From the NCBI GenBank assembly GCA_028283725.1, contig JAPWKC010000004.1, forward strand, positions 1,612,001-1,676,000: a stretch of 64,000 nt of DNA, given 5' to 3'. The position numbers and the translations under genes were made by a program. Under the pieces are notes generated by a model. The model was not told the DNA's origin. It was given only the letters and a program-made list of their open reading frames with translations, and made no database searches. Source of the DNA: Neorhizobium sp. (lineage in GTDB: Bacteria > Pseudomonadota > Alphaproteobacteria > Rhizobiales > Rhizobiaceae). Numbering within the stretch: position 1 is the stretch's first letter; every line of letters starts with the position of its first letter. Positions 30,919 to 39,624 of the stretch are shown here, in pieces.

Positions 30919-31301
30919 AATTCCCAGATCAAAAGGGTCTGAAATTCCATTCCTAGCAATATTCATGGTTAATCTGTCTTAATATCTGCGGCACTTGGCC
31001 ACAAAATTTCACTAAATAGGGCAAAGACTCCCGATCAGAGCAAAATTTTTTTCTTACTTTTCGTGATCGCGATTCCGTGAACGTGTACGCTGGAATGAAT
31101 TTGCGCCGGGCGACTGATTCTAAAGGTTTTATTCCGAAAGAATTTAGCTGGCTTCGTAAAAAGGATAGACTGCAATCTAATCACATATGTTACAGACTGT
31201 AACGTTCCGTGATATCGAATCCCACGTTTTCGCCACTTTTGCCCCGGCGTAAGCCCGCCGCACACCTTGTGCAGGGACCTAAAACGACGGGGACGATCGA
31301 T
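30919..31301. other. AT-rich intergenic region upstream of rlpA
   Basis: A 383-base gap, more AT-rich than its surroundings. It holds a CtrA-like half-site (TTAACCAT on the minus strand near 30967), a T-rich tract near 31047, and the palindrome at 31189-31203. No supported ORF is seen. Confidence 0.45.
31189..31203. repeat. Palindrome GTTACAG-A-CTGTAAC upstream of rlpA
   Basis: A perfect 7-bp inverted repeat around one base, about 100 bases before the rlpA start, with the size and symmetry of a dimeric regulator site. The regulator is unknown. Confidence 0.6.
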
Positions 31302-31688
31302 TTGACAACAATTCGACGCGCAACTTTCGCCGCGGCCGCTATAGCTGCATTTATTCTCAACGGGTCGGGACAGGCATTCGCCGCCGGCTGCGGAGGCGCC
31401 TCCTGGTATGCCCTCCATTCGAAGACGGCCTCGGGTGAACGCATGAACCCGACGCAACTGACAGCCGCCCACCGCTCGCTGCCCTTCGGCACAAAGGTGC
31501 TGGTCACCAACAAGCGCAATGGCCGCAGCGTCATCGTGCGCATCAACGATCGCGGCCCGTTCATTCGCGGCCGGGTTCTGGACGTCTCGCGCGCCGCCGC
31601 CGCCGATATCGGCATGATCGGGTCGGGCACCGCCAACGTCTGTTATCAGATCGTCACGGCAAACCGTGGCAGCGCACCCGACGCCTGA
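31302..31688 (+). CDS. rlpA: RlpA-like double-psi beta-barrel protein
   Basis: A 128-residue exported protein. The best start is the TTG at 31302 with GGGGA upstream: it gives a normal signal peptide (TTIRRATFAAAAIAAFILNGSGQAFA), whereas the ORF-track GTG start 31 codons earlier gives a long charged leader. The mature part GCGGASWYALHSKTASGERMNPTQLTAAHRSLPFGTKVLV and VRINDRGPFIRGRVLDVSRAAA is the DPBB domain of RlpA, a septal lytic transglycosylase that cuts naked glycan strands. There is no SPOR domain, so it is a short form. Confidence 0.87.
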   Translation: MTTIRRATFAAAAIAAFILNGSGQAFAAGCGGASWYALHSKTASGERMNPTQLTAAHRSLPFGTKVLVTNKRNGRSVIVRINDRGPFIRGRVLDVSRAAAADIGMIGSGTANVCYQIVTANRGSAPDA

Positions 31689-31849
31689 CGCAGACCACCT
31701 TTGGCAACAGATTTGAACGCCGAAGCGACGAGCTGACACGAAGCGGCCGCCACACGGCCGAGAGCCGGGAACTTGCCCAGGGTCTTGCCCTGATCGTCAT
31801 TCGCGGTTACGACCCGATCAAGACGGGTGCAACCGATACGGAGAACGAC

Positions 31850-33139
31850 ATGCGACTGGGCGGACGAGTGGCCGGAGCCATAGAGGTACTGGCCGATATC
31901 GAGGCGCGCAGACGCCCGGTGGCCGATGCCCTCAAGGATTGGGGTCTTTCCCATCGTTTCGCCGGATCGGGCGATCGTGCCGCAATCGGCAACATCGTCT
32001 ATGATGCGCTGCGCATGCGCCTGTCGCATGCCTTCATGATGGACGACGACAGCCCGAACGCACTCGCCTATGCCGTTCTTATCCGCCAGTGGGGCGTTGC
32101 GATCGAAGCGCTCGACGCCGATTTCACCGACGACCGTTTCGCGCCGCAAGCACTGACGGACGCCAATCGCGCCGCGCTCTCGACACGCGACCTCAAAGAT
32201 GCGCCGCTCAATGTCCAGGGCGACATTCCCGACTGGATCCAGCCGTCATTCGAAGTCAATTTCGGCGCGGACTGGCTCAACGAAGCCAAGGCGCTTGCCG
32301 CCCGCCCGACACTCGACCTCCGCGCCAACACGCTGAAGGCCTCGCAGGACAAGGTCGTCAAGGCGCTCGATCGTGCCGGAGCCACTGCCGCACGCGTGGC
32401 CCGCAACGGCATCCGGATTGCCGCCGGCGAAGGCCCTTCCCGTCTGCCCAACGTCACGGCCGAGCTTTCGTTCCAGAAAGGCTGGTTCGAAGTGCAGGAC
32501 GAGGGCTCGCAGATCGTCGCCGATCTCGTCGAGCCGGGCGAACACGACCAGGTGCTCGACTATTGCGCCGGTGGTGGCGGCAAGACGCTCGCCATGTCGG
32601 CCTCCATGCACAACAAGGGGCAGATCCACGCCTATGACGCCGACCGCAAGCGGCTGGCACCGATCATCGAGCGGCTGCGCCGCGCCGGCACCCGCAATGT
32701 GCAGGTGCACGACAATCCGCGCCAGCTCGACCCGATGAGAGGAAAGCTGGACGCCGTGCTGGTCGATGCGCCCTGCACCGGCACCGGAACTTGGCGCCGC
32801 CGCCCCGACACCAAATGGCGGCTGACGCAGAAGAACCTGGACGAGCGTACAAGCCAGCAGCAGGAGGCGCTGACCGAGGCCTCCGCTTTCGTCAAACCGG
32901 GCGGCGCGCTGATCTACGTCACCTGTTCGATCCTTCCTGACGAAAACGACCGGCAGGTGGAGCGCTTCTGCGCCGAGAACCCGGAATATGCGATCGTCTC
33001 GACCGAGAGCCGCTGGTCAGCCGTTTTCGGCAAGGACGCGCCGAAGCCGCGCAGCGGCGAGACCGGGACGATCACCCTGACCCCCGCCAGCACCGATACG
33101 GACGGTTTTTTCTTCTGCCGCATGCAGCGCAAGGCCTGA
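31850..33139 (+). CDS. RsmB/NOP family RNA (cytosine-C5) methyltransferase
   Basis: A 429-residue SAM-dependent enzyme. The N-terminal part (GRVAGAIEVLADIEARRRPVADALKDW) resembles the NusB-like domain of RsmB; the catalytic domain has LDYCAGGGGKTLAMSA (SAM site), VDAPCTGTGTWRRRPD (motif IV Cys) and YVTCSILPDEND (motif VI catalytic Cys). The target is most likely a cytosine in rRNA, but family members vary and I leave the symbol blank. tspO follows after about 190 bases. Confidence 0.88.
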   Translation: MRLGGRVAGAIEVLADIEARRRPVADALKDWGLSHRFAGSGDRAAIGNIVYDALRMRLSHAFMMDDDSPNALAYAVLIRQWGVAIEALDADFTDDRFAPQALTDANRAALSTRDLKDAPLNVQGDIPDWIQPSFEVNFGADWLNEAKALAARPTLDLRANTLKASQDKVVKALDRAGATAARVARNGIRIAAGEGPSRLPNVTAELSFQKGWFEVQDEGSQIVADLVEPGEHDQVLDYCAGGGGKTLAMSASMHNKGQIHAYDADRKRLAPIIERLRRAGTRNVQVHDNPRQLDPMRGKLDAVLVDAPCTGTGTWRRRPDTKWRLTQKNLDERTSQQQEALTEASAFVKPGGALIYVTCSILPDENDRQVERFCAENPEYAIVSTESRWSAVFGKDAPKPRSGETGTITLTPASTDTDGFFFCRMQRKA

Positions 33140-33164
33140 GGCAGGAACGACCGGCCTTCGTCCC

Positions 33165-33186
33165 GGCCTCGGCTTGAACTGAGGCC
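33165..33186 (+). terminator. Hairpin after the RsmB-type gene
   Basis: GGCCTC-GGCTTGAACT-GAGGCC lies about 25 bases after the stop codon. There is no T run, so its role as a terminator is only possible. Confidence 0.4.
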
Positions 33187-33325
33187 CGCCTTCAATTATC
33201 GCCCCCCCGGATGCCGGGTGGGCCTATCGTCGCCATCGCTGCCGTTTCAGGCGATGAGCCGCAGCGTAGCGGTCGTATCCGCCGATCCCTTGTCCGTTTT
33301 TCGCTGCCGCCCTATCTGGCCCGGC

Positions 33326-33778
33326 ATGCAGAAAATCGTGGTCTTCATCCTGTTCATCGCCGTGTCCGTCGCCCTCGGGGCACTGAGCGGCGTCAGCAAC
33401 CTGCCCGGCGAATGGTATCAATCGCTGGCAAAGCCGTTCTTCAACCCGCCAAGCGCGATCTTCGCACCGGTCTGGACCGTGCTCTATGCCATGATCGGGG
33501 CAGCCCTTGCGGCCACATGGTACAGCCGCGACAATGGCAGGCGTCTGGCGATCTTCGTGGTGCAGGCCGTGCTCAATCTTGCATGGTCGCCGGTGTTTTT
33601 CGGGCTGCACAGCCCGATCCTCGGGCTTGTGGTCATCGTGCCGCTGCTGGTGTCGATCGTCATCTTCATCGTCGCCAGCTGGACGCCCTGCCGGGTGGCT
33701 GCCCTCCTGTTCATTCCCTATGCGGCCTGGGTGGCGTTTGCGACGCTGCTCAACCTGGCGATCGTCGCTCTCAACTGA
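33326..33778 (+). CDS. tspO: TspO/MBR family tryptophan-rich sensory protein
   Basis: A 150-residue protein with five membrane helices, matching the usual TspO length from the ATG at 33326 (MQKIVVFILFIAVSVALGAL). LPGEWYQSLAKPFFNPPSAIFAPVWTVLYAMIGAALAATW is the conserved cholesterol/porphyrin-binding region, and ALFIPYAAWVAFATLLN-type sequence closes the fifth helix. TspO binds tetrapyrroles and, in Rhodobacter, tunes photosynthesis genes; in Sinorhizobium it is linked to nutrient stress. The ribosome-binding site is weak. The ORF-track start is 36 codons too early. Confidence 0.92.
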   Translation: MQKIVVFILFIAVSVALGALSGVSNLPGEWYQSLAKPFFNPPSAIFAPVWTVLYAMIGAALAATWYSRDNGRRLAIFVVQAVLNLAWSPVFFGLHSPILGLVVIVPLLVSIVIFIVASWTPCRVAALLFIPYAAWVAFATLLNLAIVALN

Positions 33779-33870
33779 GCCCTGCCGCAATTCCGCTGCT
33801 GGTCCGCCTTGCCCTTGCCCGCCGCACATGCGACTTTCACCGACAGAATGGCGATGACGGCGGGCATGGA

Positions 33871-34380
33871 ATGACGTTTACCGATACGGGCAGCAATTCG
33901 GGCATGGACGACGGTACGGGCTCAACCCCGGCCGGCGCGACCGATGCCGGCGATTTCGATCTCCGCATTCGCCGCAGCTTCGAGCAGCAGGGCGCGATGA
34001 GCCTCATCGGCGCAGAGCTGACGCGCGTGCAGCCGGCCATGGTGGAAATCGAGTTCCCCTTTGATCCGAAGCTCACCCAGCAGCACGGGTTCCTGCATGC
34101 CGGGATGATTTCGGCAGCGCTTGAAACCGCCTGTACCTATGCCGCCTATTCGGTGATCGCGCCTGACGTGTCGATCCTGACGATCGAGTTCAAGGTCAAT
34201 CTCCTGTCGCCCGGCCGTGGGGAACGGTTCCTGTTTCGCGGCGAGATCACCAAGCCGGGTTCGACGATCATCGTTGCCGACGGTCGCGCCTACGCGATCG
34301 GCGACGGGCCGGCCAAGCTGATCGCCTCGATGACCTCCTCGATGATGGTGATCCGTGGCCGGGAGGATGTCGTCGGATGA
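33871..34380 (+). CDS. PaaI-type hotdog-fold thioesterase
   Basis: A 169-residue protein from the ATG at 33871. The first 28 residues are low-complexity (GSNSGMDDGTGSTPAG); the hotdog domain follows: LTQQHGFLHAGMISAALETACTYAAYSV contains the HGGxxxxx-like active region, and LTIEFKVNLLSPGRGERFLFRGEI forms the beta-sheet. It probably hydrolyses an acyl- or phenylacetyl-CoA-like substrate. Its stop codon overlaps the mtnN start (ATGA), so translation of the two is coupled. Confidence 0.85.
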   Translation: MTFTDTGSNSGMDDGTGSTPAGATDAGDFDLRIRRSFEQQGAMSLIGAELTRVQPAMVEIEFPFDPKLTQQHGFLHAGMISAALETACTYAAYSVIAPDVSILTIEFKVNLLSPGRGERFLFRGEITKPGSTIIVADGRAYAIGDGPAKLIASMTSSMMVIRGREDVVG

Positions 34381-35030
34381 TTTCCCCGATCTCGATGGGC
34401 GAACCGAAACAGGTCGGCGACCGGACTATCCTCTACGTGATGGCCGTCGATGCCGAATACGGCCCGCATCTCAAATCCCGCATCACGCCATTGATGACCG
34501 GCGTCGGCCCGGTCGAGGCGGCAATCGTGCTGACCCGCGCGCTGACCTCGATGGTTCTTGAGGGCCGGCGGCCTGATCTCGTCGTCTCACTCGGCTCGGC
34601 CGGCTCGCGGGTGCTGGAGCAGACGGAGGTCTATCAGGCTACCTCCGTCGCCTATCGCGACATGGACGCCTCGCCACTCGGCTTCGAGAAGGGCCGCACG
34701 CCGTTTCTCGATCATCCGGCCGCCATGCCGCTGCCGTTCAGCATTCCGGGCATTGCCTCGGCAAGACTTTCCACCGGCGCCAACATCGTCTCCGGGTCTG
34801 CCTATGACATGATCGAGGCAGAGATGGTGGATATGGAGACCTTTGCAGTGATGCGATCATGCCAGATGTTCGGCCTGCCGCTGATCGGGCTGCGCGGCAT
34901 ATCCGACGGGAAAGAAGAGCTGAAGCATGTCGACAACTGGACGGAATATCTGCATGTGATCGACGAGAAGCTGGCCGCGACCGTCGATCGGCTGGAAAAG
35001 GCCATCGAAAGCGGCGTTTTGGCACTCTGA
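34377..35030 (+). CDS. mtnN: 5'-Methylthioadenosine/S-adenosylhomocysteine nucleosidase-like protein
   Basis: A 217-residue nucleoside phosphorylase-fold enzyme. YVMAVDAEYGPHL holds the active-site Glu/Asp region, MTGVGPVEAAIVLTRAL and VVSLGSAGSRVLEQTEVY are the family blocks, and VDMETFAVMRSCQMFGLPLIGLRGISDG has the nucleoside-binding Glu and catalytic Asp. It splits adenine from MTA or SAH in the methyl cycle. It overlaps the thioesterase by four bases and lies 40 bases before guaA, so purine salvage and GMP synthesis genes are adjacent. Confidence 0.87.
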   Translation: MISPISMGEPKQVGDRTILYVMAVDAEYGPHLKSRITPLMTGVGPVEAAIVLTRALTSMVLEGRRPDLVVSLGSAGSRVLEQTEVYQATSVAYRDMDASPLGFEKGRTPFLDHPAAMPLPFSIPGIASARLSTGANIVSGSAYDMIEAEMVDMETFAVMRSCQMFGLPLIGLRGISDGKEELKHVDNWTEYLHVIDEKLAATVDRLEKAIESGVLAL

Positions 35031-35070
35031 CGCAGTTGCCAAAATTGCAACTTTTCTCTAAAGGCTCGCC

Positions 35071-36648
35071 ATGACCCAGATAGCTCATCCCGACAGCATT
35101 CTCATCATCGATTTCGGCAGCCAGGTGACGCAGCTGATTGCGCGCCGCGTGCGCGAAGCCGGCGTCTATTGCGAAATCCACCCGTTCCAGAGTGCCGCAG
35201 AGGCCTTCGAGACGCTTTCGCCCAAGGGCGTGATCTTTTCCGGCGGCCCGGCTTCGGTGACGACGGAAGGTAGTCCGCGCGCACCGCAGGCGGTGTTCGA
35301 CAGCGGCGTGCCGATCCTCGGCATCTGCTACGGCCAGCAGACGCTCTGCACCCAGCTCGGCGGCGTCGTCGAGGGTGGTCATGCGGCGGAATTCGGCCGT
35401 GCGGACGTGGAAGTCAAAAAGGCGAGCCCGCTGTTCGACGGCTTCTGGGAACAGGGCGGACGCTATCCTGTCTGGATGAGCCACGGCGACCGCGTCACCA
35501 AGCTTCCCGAGGGTTTCGAGGTGATCGCCACCTCCGAGAACGCACCGTTTGCGATCGCCGCCGACGAGAGCCGCCACTACTATACGACGATGTTCCACCC
35601 GGAAGTGGTGCACACGCCCGACGGCGCCAAGCTGCTGTCGAACTTCGTCCATAAGATCGTCGGCCTGAAGTCGGACTGGACGATGTCCGCCTACCGCGCC
35701 GAGATGATCCGCAAGATCAAGGATCAGGTCGGTTCGAAACGCGTCATCTGCGGCCTTTCCGGCGGCGTCGACTCATCCGTTGCGGCCATCCTCATCCATG
35801 AGGCGATCGGCGACCAGCTGACCTGCATCTATGTCGATCACGGACTGATGCGTCAGGGCGAGACCGAACAGGTCGTCGGCATGTTCCGCGACCACTACAA
35901 TATTCCGCTCGTCGCGGTCGATGCGTCCGACCTCTTCCTCGGTCAGCTCGAAGGCGTGACCGACCCGGAAGTGAAGCGCAAGACGATTGGCCGCCTGTTC
36001 ATCGAAGTGTTCGAGGCGGAAGCCGCAAAGATCGCAGCTGACGGCAAGGGCGCTCCCCGCTTCCTGGCGCAGGGCACGCTCTATCCCGATGTGATCGAAA
36101 GCGTTTCCTTCTCCGGCGGTCCTTCCGTCACGATCAAGAGCCACCACAATGTCGGCGGCCTGCCTGAGCGCATGAACATGCAGCTCGTCGAGCCACTCCG
36201 CGAACTCTTCAAGGACGAAGTCCGCGCGCTTGGCCGCGAACTCGGCCTGCCGGAGAGCTTTATCGGCCGCCATCCCTTCCCCGGTCCGGGTCTTGCGATC
36301 CGCTGCCCGGGCGGCATCACCCGCGAAAAGCTCGATATCCTGCGCAAGGCGGATGCGATCTATCTCGATGAGATCCGCAAGGCCGGCCTCTACGACACGA
36401 TCTGGCAGGCGTTTGCCGTTCTGCTTCCGGTGCAGACCGTCGGCGTGATGGGCGATTACCGCACTTACGACTTCGTCTGCGCGCTGCGCGCCGTCACCTC
36501 GGTCGACGGCATGACGGCGGATTTCTATCCCTATGACATGAACTTCCTCGGCCGCGCTGCCACCCGCATCATCAACGAGGTGCGCGGCATCAACCGCGTC
36601 GTCTACGACGTGACGAGCAAGCCGCCCGGCACGATCGAGTGGGAATGA
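35071..36648 (+). CDS. guaA: GMP synthase (glutamine-hydrolysing)
   Basis: A 525-residue enzyme that aminates XMP to GMP. The N-terminal class I amidotransferase domain has [12 protein letters not shown] with the nucleophile Cys and [12 protein letters not shown] with the catalytic His; the ATP pyrophosphatase domain has [13 protein letters not shown] (the SGGxDS loop); and the C-terminal dimerisation domain ends KPPGTIEWE as in nearly all GuaA proteins. It is followed by a long perfect hairpin. Confidence 0.97.
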   Translation: MTQIAHPDSILIIDFGSQVTQLIARRVREAGVYCEIHPFQSAAEAFETLSPKGVIFSGGPASVTTEGSPRAPQAVFDSGVPILGICYGQQTLCTQLGGVVEGGHAAEFGRADVEVKKASPLFDGFWEQGGRYPVWMSHGDRVTKLPEGFEVIATSENAPFAIAADESRHYYTTMFHPEVVHTPDGAKLLSNFVHKIVGLKSDWTMSAYRAEMIRKIKDQVGSKRVICGLSGGVDSSVAAILIHEAIGDQLTCIYVDHGLMRQGETEQVVGMFRDHYNIPLVAVDASDLFLGQLEGVTDPEVKRKTIGRLFIEVFEAEAAKIAADGKGAPRFLAQGTLYPDVIESVSFSGGPSVTIKSHHNVGGLPERMNMQLVEPLRELFKDEVRALGRELGLPESFIGRHPFPGPGLAIRCPGGITREKLDILRKADAIYLDEIRKAGLYDTIWQAFAVLLPVQTVGVMGDYRTYDFVCALRAVTSVDGMTADFYPYDMNFLGRAATRIINEVRGINRVVYDVTSKPPGTIEWE

Positions 36649-36671
36649 CGGTTTTACACCGCTGAACTGAC

Positions 36672-36711
36672 GCAGAGGCCCGGATATCCACCGCGATATC
36701 CGGGCCTCTGC
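36672..36711 (+). terminator. Perfect 17-bp hairpin after guaA
   Basis: GCAGAGGCCCGGATATC-CACCGC-GATATCCGGGCCTCTGC lies about 25 bases after the guaA stop codon. The stem is perfect over 17 bp. There is no strong T run, but the stability suggests transcript ending or protection. Confidence 0.75.
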
Positions 36712-36785
36712 CGTATTATCGGCCGCCTTGTGGGCCATGACGGTATCCACTATCCTTCCTTGCATGTTCACCTGGGGGCGCTGCC

Positions 36786-37067
36786 ATGACTGACGACGTC
36801 ATCGCGAGAATTTCCGACAAGGGCGAAATCACGCTTCCAGAAGCCGTGCTCGAACGGCAGCACTGGGATGCGGGCACCAATCTCGTCGTGGAAGAGACGC
36901 CGGATGGGGTTTTGCTGAAGAAACGACCGATCTTTAAGCCGACCGCGCAGGGTGCAGCTTTCGGCATGCTCAAATACAAGGGCAAGCCAAAGACGATCGA
37001 AGAAATGAATGAAGGCATCCTCGAAGAGGCCAAGCGCAGCTTCCTCAGGAGCGTTGATCCCGATTGA
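36786..37067 (+). CDS. vapB: VapB-type antitoxin (AbrB/MazE-like fold)
   Basis: A 93-residue protein whose N-terminus ARISDKGEITLPEAVLERQHWDAGTNLVVEETPDGVLLKK is a swapped-hairpin AbrB DNA-binding domain. The C-terminal half (IEEMNEGILEEAKRSFL) is the helical part that wraps the toxin. It would repress its own promoter with VapC. The stop codon overlaps the vapC start by one base. The pair is inserted between guaA and a YqaA gene. Confidence 0.88.
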   Translation: MTDDVIARISDKGEITLPEAVLERQHWDAGTNLVVEETPDGVLLKKRPIFKPTAQGAAFGMLKYKGKPKTIEEMNEGILEEAKRSFLRSVDPD

Positions 37068-37456
37068 TGATCGCCGTCGACACCAACATCATCGTCCGAT
37101 ATTTCGTTGATGACCACCCTGCCCAGACCGAGCGGGCGAGAGGCATTATCGACGGACAACAGGTGTTCGTATCGATCACCGTAGTGATCGAAGTCGAGTG
37201 GGTGCTTCGCAGTATCTATCGCTTCGGCAGGGCCGAGATCATCGATACCTTCCTGACATTTGCCGGCATGCCGAGCGTGACGATCGAAGACGCCGCAATC
37301 GTCGCCGAGGCTCTTGACCTCTTTGCCCAAGGCATGGATTTTGCCGACGCGCTGCATCTTCTGAAAGCGCACCATTGCGAAAGATTTGTCACTTTCGATC
37401 GAAAATTCATAAAGGCGGCCAAAGCTGCCGGTCACGAAATGGTACGGGAAGCCTGA
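37067..37456 (+). CDS. vapC: VapC-type PIN-domain ribonuclease toxin
   Basis: A 129-residue PIN nuclease. The four acidic positions are visible: MIAVDTNIIVRYFVDD (first Asp), VVIEVEWVLR (Glu), GMDFADALHL (Asp) and FVTFDRKF (last Asp). VapC toxins cut tRNA or rRNA and are held in check by VapB. The ATG at 37067 overlaps the vapB stop (TGATG), so both are translated together. There is no sign of decay, so the module looks active. Confidence 0.9.
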   Translation: MIAVDTNIIVRYFVDDHPAQTERARGIIDGQQVFVSITVVIEVEWVLRSIYRFGRAEIIDTFLTFAGMPSVTIEDAAIVAEALDLFAQGMDFADALHLLKAHHCERFVTFDRKFIKAAKAAGHEMVREA

Positions 37457-37460
37457 ACAT

Positions 37461-38051
37461 ATGCTGCGCAGACTCTATGACTGGACCATGGCGCTCAGCG
37501 CCCGTAAATCGGCGGAAATCTGGCTTGCCGTGATCGCCTTTGTCGAAAGCTCGGTGTTTCTCGTGCCGGCCGACGTGCTGTTTCTGCCGATGTCGCTGGC
37601 CAAGCCGGAAAAGGCCTGGCGCTATGCACTGGTGGCAACGATCTTTTCCGTGCTCGGTGGCATTGCGGGCTGGTGGATCGGCTATTTCGCCTTCGATGCG
37701 ATCGCGGCGCCCATTCTGGAATTCTACGGCAAGCTCGATACGTTCAATCAGCTGAAATCCGGCATCACCTTCGAGACGATCGTGCTGATGCTGGTGACGT
37801 CGGGATTTGCGCATCTGCCACCAATCAAGGTGGTGACGATCCTATCGGGCGTCGTGCATGTGGATATCTGGCTGTTCATCGTCTCGGCTGCGATCACCCG
37901 CGGGGCGCGCTTCTTCCTGCTCGCATGGCTTTTGCGCCGCTATGGCGAGGAAATCCGCGATTTCATCGAAAAACGCCTCGGCCAGATCGCCATGGCCGTC
38001 GCAGCCGTCGTGATCCTTGGCTATATCGCCTACAAGCTTCTGGCGCATTGA
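37461..38051 (+). CDS. YqaA/DedA-like membrane protein (SNARE-associated family)
   Basis: A 196-residue membrane protein with about four to five hydrophobic segments. WLAVIAFVESSVFLVPADVLFLPMSLAKPEKAWRYALVATIFSVLGGIAGWWIG is the characteristic region with the Glu, Pro and Gly-rich turn of this family, and ITRGARFFLLAWLLRRYGEEIRDFIEK follows. Related DedA proteins move or flip polyprenyl-phosphate or phospholipids; the role of the YqaA branch is not known. It starts four bases after vapC stops. Confidence 0.85.
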   Translation: MLRRLYDWTMALSARKSAEIWLAVIAFVESSVFLVPADVLFLPMSLAKPEKAWRYALVATIFSVLGGIAGWWIGYFAFDAIAAPILEFYGKLDTFNQLKSGITFETIVLMLVTSGFAHLPPIKVVTILSGVVHVDIWLFIVSAAITRGARFFLLAWLLRRYGEEIRDFIEKRLGQIAMAVAAVVILGYIAYKLLAH

Positions 38052-38067
38052 GAACTGCGCGGCAGCG

Positions 38068-38688
38068 TTAAAACAGCGATTGCTGCGCCGGCTCGGCCAC
38101 GGCCATCACCACGCCCTCGAGTTCCAGCATGCGGGCTTTCGAAACTGACCCTCCGGGCGCCGAAAATCCGCCGATCTTATTGCCGGCAGCCAGAACCCGG
38201 TGGCAGGGAATGATGAGCGGGATCGGATTTTTCGCCATGGCCTGACCAACGTCGCGGGCTTTTTCCGGCCCGGCACCGAGCGCCCTTGCAAGCGCGCCAT
38301 AGGTCGTCGTCACGCCCCAGGGAAGGCGCAGCACCTGTGCATAGATCTGCCGGAAGACATCGTCCTGGCTCGAGAGATCGACGGCGACCGCGCTGAAATC
38401 GATTTTCGCGCCGCCGAAATAGCGCCTGATATCATCGATCAATATTGCAATGGACGCGCCGCCGGCCGAAGCGTCCTGATCGGCAAGGCCACTCACCGCG
38501 TGACGTTGCAGCGGCAGGCCGTCGAGCCGCTTCATGACCAGCCGTTCGGTCGAGGCGGCAGTGGCGGACGCGAGCTGGAAGCGCGTGACGACGGGCAAAC
38601 CCGTCGGATCGACCACCCAGGCAATGCCGCAGAAGCCGAAGACGGTTTCGAAGATGCAGTAATGATGGATGGGTTTACGAGTGGACAT
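38068..38688 (-). CDS. ogt: Methylated-DNA-protein-cysteine methyltransferase (Ogt-like)
   Basis: A 206-residue suicide DNA-repair protein. LPWGVTTTYGALARALGAG is the helix-turn-helix region, and AKNPIPLIIPCHRVLAAGNKIGGFS contains the acceptor Cys in PCHRV that takes methyl groups from O6-methylguanine. The N-terminal ribonuclease-like domain precedes it. The ATG at 38688 has GAAGG upstream and is used rather than the ORF-track start four codons earlier. It is convergent with the YqaA gene. Confidence 0.93.
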   Translation of the reverse strand: MSTRKPIHHYCIFETVFGFCGIAWVVDPTGLPVVTRFQLASATAASTERLVMKRLDGLPLQRHAVSGLADQDASAGGASIAILIDDIRRYFGGAKIDFSAVAVDLSSQDDVFRQIYAQVLRLPWGVTTTYGALARALGAGPEKARDVGQAMAKNPIPLIIPCHRVLAAGNKIGGFSAPGGSVSKARMLELEGVVMAVAEPAQQSLF

Positions 38689-38905
38689 GGCGACCTTCAA
38701 GGATCTTGCGCGGCATCTTCGAAGATGCCCGCTCGACAGTCAGTCCTTGATAGATCGCGCCATGGGCGCGAAATGTCCACCCGATTCATGCGGCAAAGCG
38801 CGGTTGCCGCGGGGTCACACCAGCCCCAAGGCATGGCGCCCGGGCTGGCTATCTGTCATGCGTCATCGGTCATCCGGCCGCGAAGGCCGCAACCGAAACG
38901 CGATA

Positions 38906-39070
38906 TTACTTCAGGTGCTCGAAGGACTTGGCATCCATGCCGAGAGCGTCGAGGTGACGCTTTTCCGGGCGGCGATGGTTCTGGATTGCAGCCGTTGCGG
39001 CGATTGCAGCGCCGAAAACTTCGAAAGCGCGGCCAAAGGCATTGCGGCGGGTCTTGTTCGTGCTGGTCAT
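38906..39070 (-). CDS. Small hypothetical protein (54 aa)
   Basis: The ATG at 39070 follows AGGAGAG at ideal spacing and gives a 54-residue basic product, MTSTNKTRRNAFGRAFEVFGAA then IAATAAIQNHRRPEKRHLDALG. The ORF track merged it into a longer reading frame. The strong ribosome-binding site and charged, helical composition suggest a real short protein, possibly like the small regulators and nucleoid-associated peptides frequent in rhizobia, but I cannot assign a family. It diverges from the YffB/ArsC gene. Confidence 0.65.
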   Translation of the reverse strand: MTSTNKTRRNAFGRAFEVFGAAIAATAAIQNHRRPEKRHLDALGMDAKSFEHLK

Positions 39071-39272
39071 CTGAACTCTCCTATTCGTTGCATAAGCATA
39101 TGCGCCGGGAGACCGATTTTCACAACGCACACGCAAGCAGGAAAGCCATGCTTCAGAAGCATAGCAAGGCAGGTTTGCGGCAGATGCAAGCCTGCAAAAC
39201 AGGCAGACTTGCAGAACAGGTCGATGCGCTGTTATCGCTTGCTGAAACGTGAGGACGGCAGAGTTAGGCGAC

Positions 39273-39620
39273 ATGGCAACGACGATCTACGGCATCAAGA
39301 ACTGCGACACGATGAAGAAGGCCCGCACATGGCTCGATGACAAGGGCATCGCCTATGGCTTCCACGACTACAAGGCTTCCGGGATCGACAGGTCTCACTT
39401 AGAAAAATGGGTGGCTGAAAAAGGCTGGGAGACGGTGCTGAACCGTGCCGGCACGACCTTCAAGAAACTCGATGATGCCGAGAAATCCGATCTGACGGCG
39501 GAGAAGGCGATCACGCTGATGCTGGCCCAGCCATCGATGATCAAGCGGCCCGTGCTCGAAGCCGGCGGCAAACTGGTGATCGGCTTCAAGCCGGAGATCT
39601 ACGCCGCGGAATTGGGTTGA
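39273..39620 (+). CDS. ArsC/Spx (YffB-like) thioredoxin-fold protein
   Basis: A 115-residue protein, MATTIYGIKNCDTMKKARTWLDDKGIAYGFHDYKASG, with the single active-site Cys of YffB (NCDTM) and no second Cys close by. LTEEKA-like sequence and MIKRPVLEAGGKLVIGFKPE near the end are typical of the ArsC/Spx superfamily. Members such as YffB act as glutathione-dependent thiol reductases; true arsenate reduction is unlikely without ars neighbours. ybaK follows four bases later. Confidence 0.85.
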   Translation: MATTIYGIKNCDTMKKARTWLDDKGIAYGFHDYKASGIDRSHLEKWVAEKGWETVLNRAGTTFKKLDDAEKSDLTAEKAITLMLAQPSMIKRPVLEAGGKLVIGFKPEIYAAELG

Positions 39621-39624
39621 ACCG

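Noticed and set aside
30960-30985. Full CtrA site TTAATCTGTCTTAA before rlpA
   Set aside because: The spacing is six bases rather than seven, so it is not counted as a full site; only the half-site is noted.
39273-39620. Arsenate resistance gene
   Set aside because: The ArsC-fold protein has YffB-type features and no ars neighbours, so arsenate reduction is not claimed.
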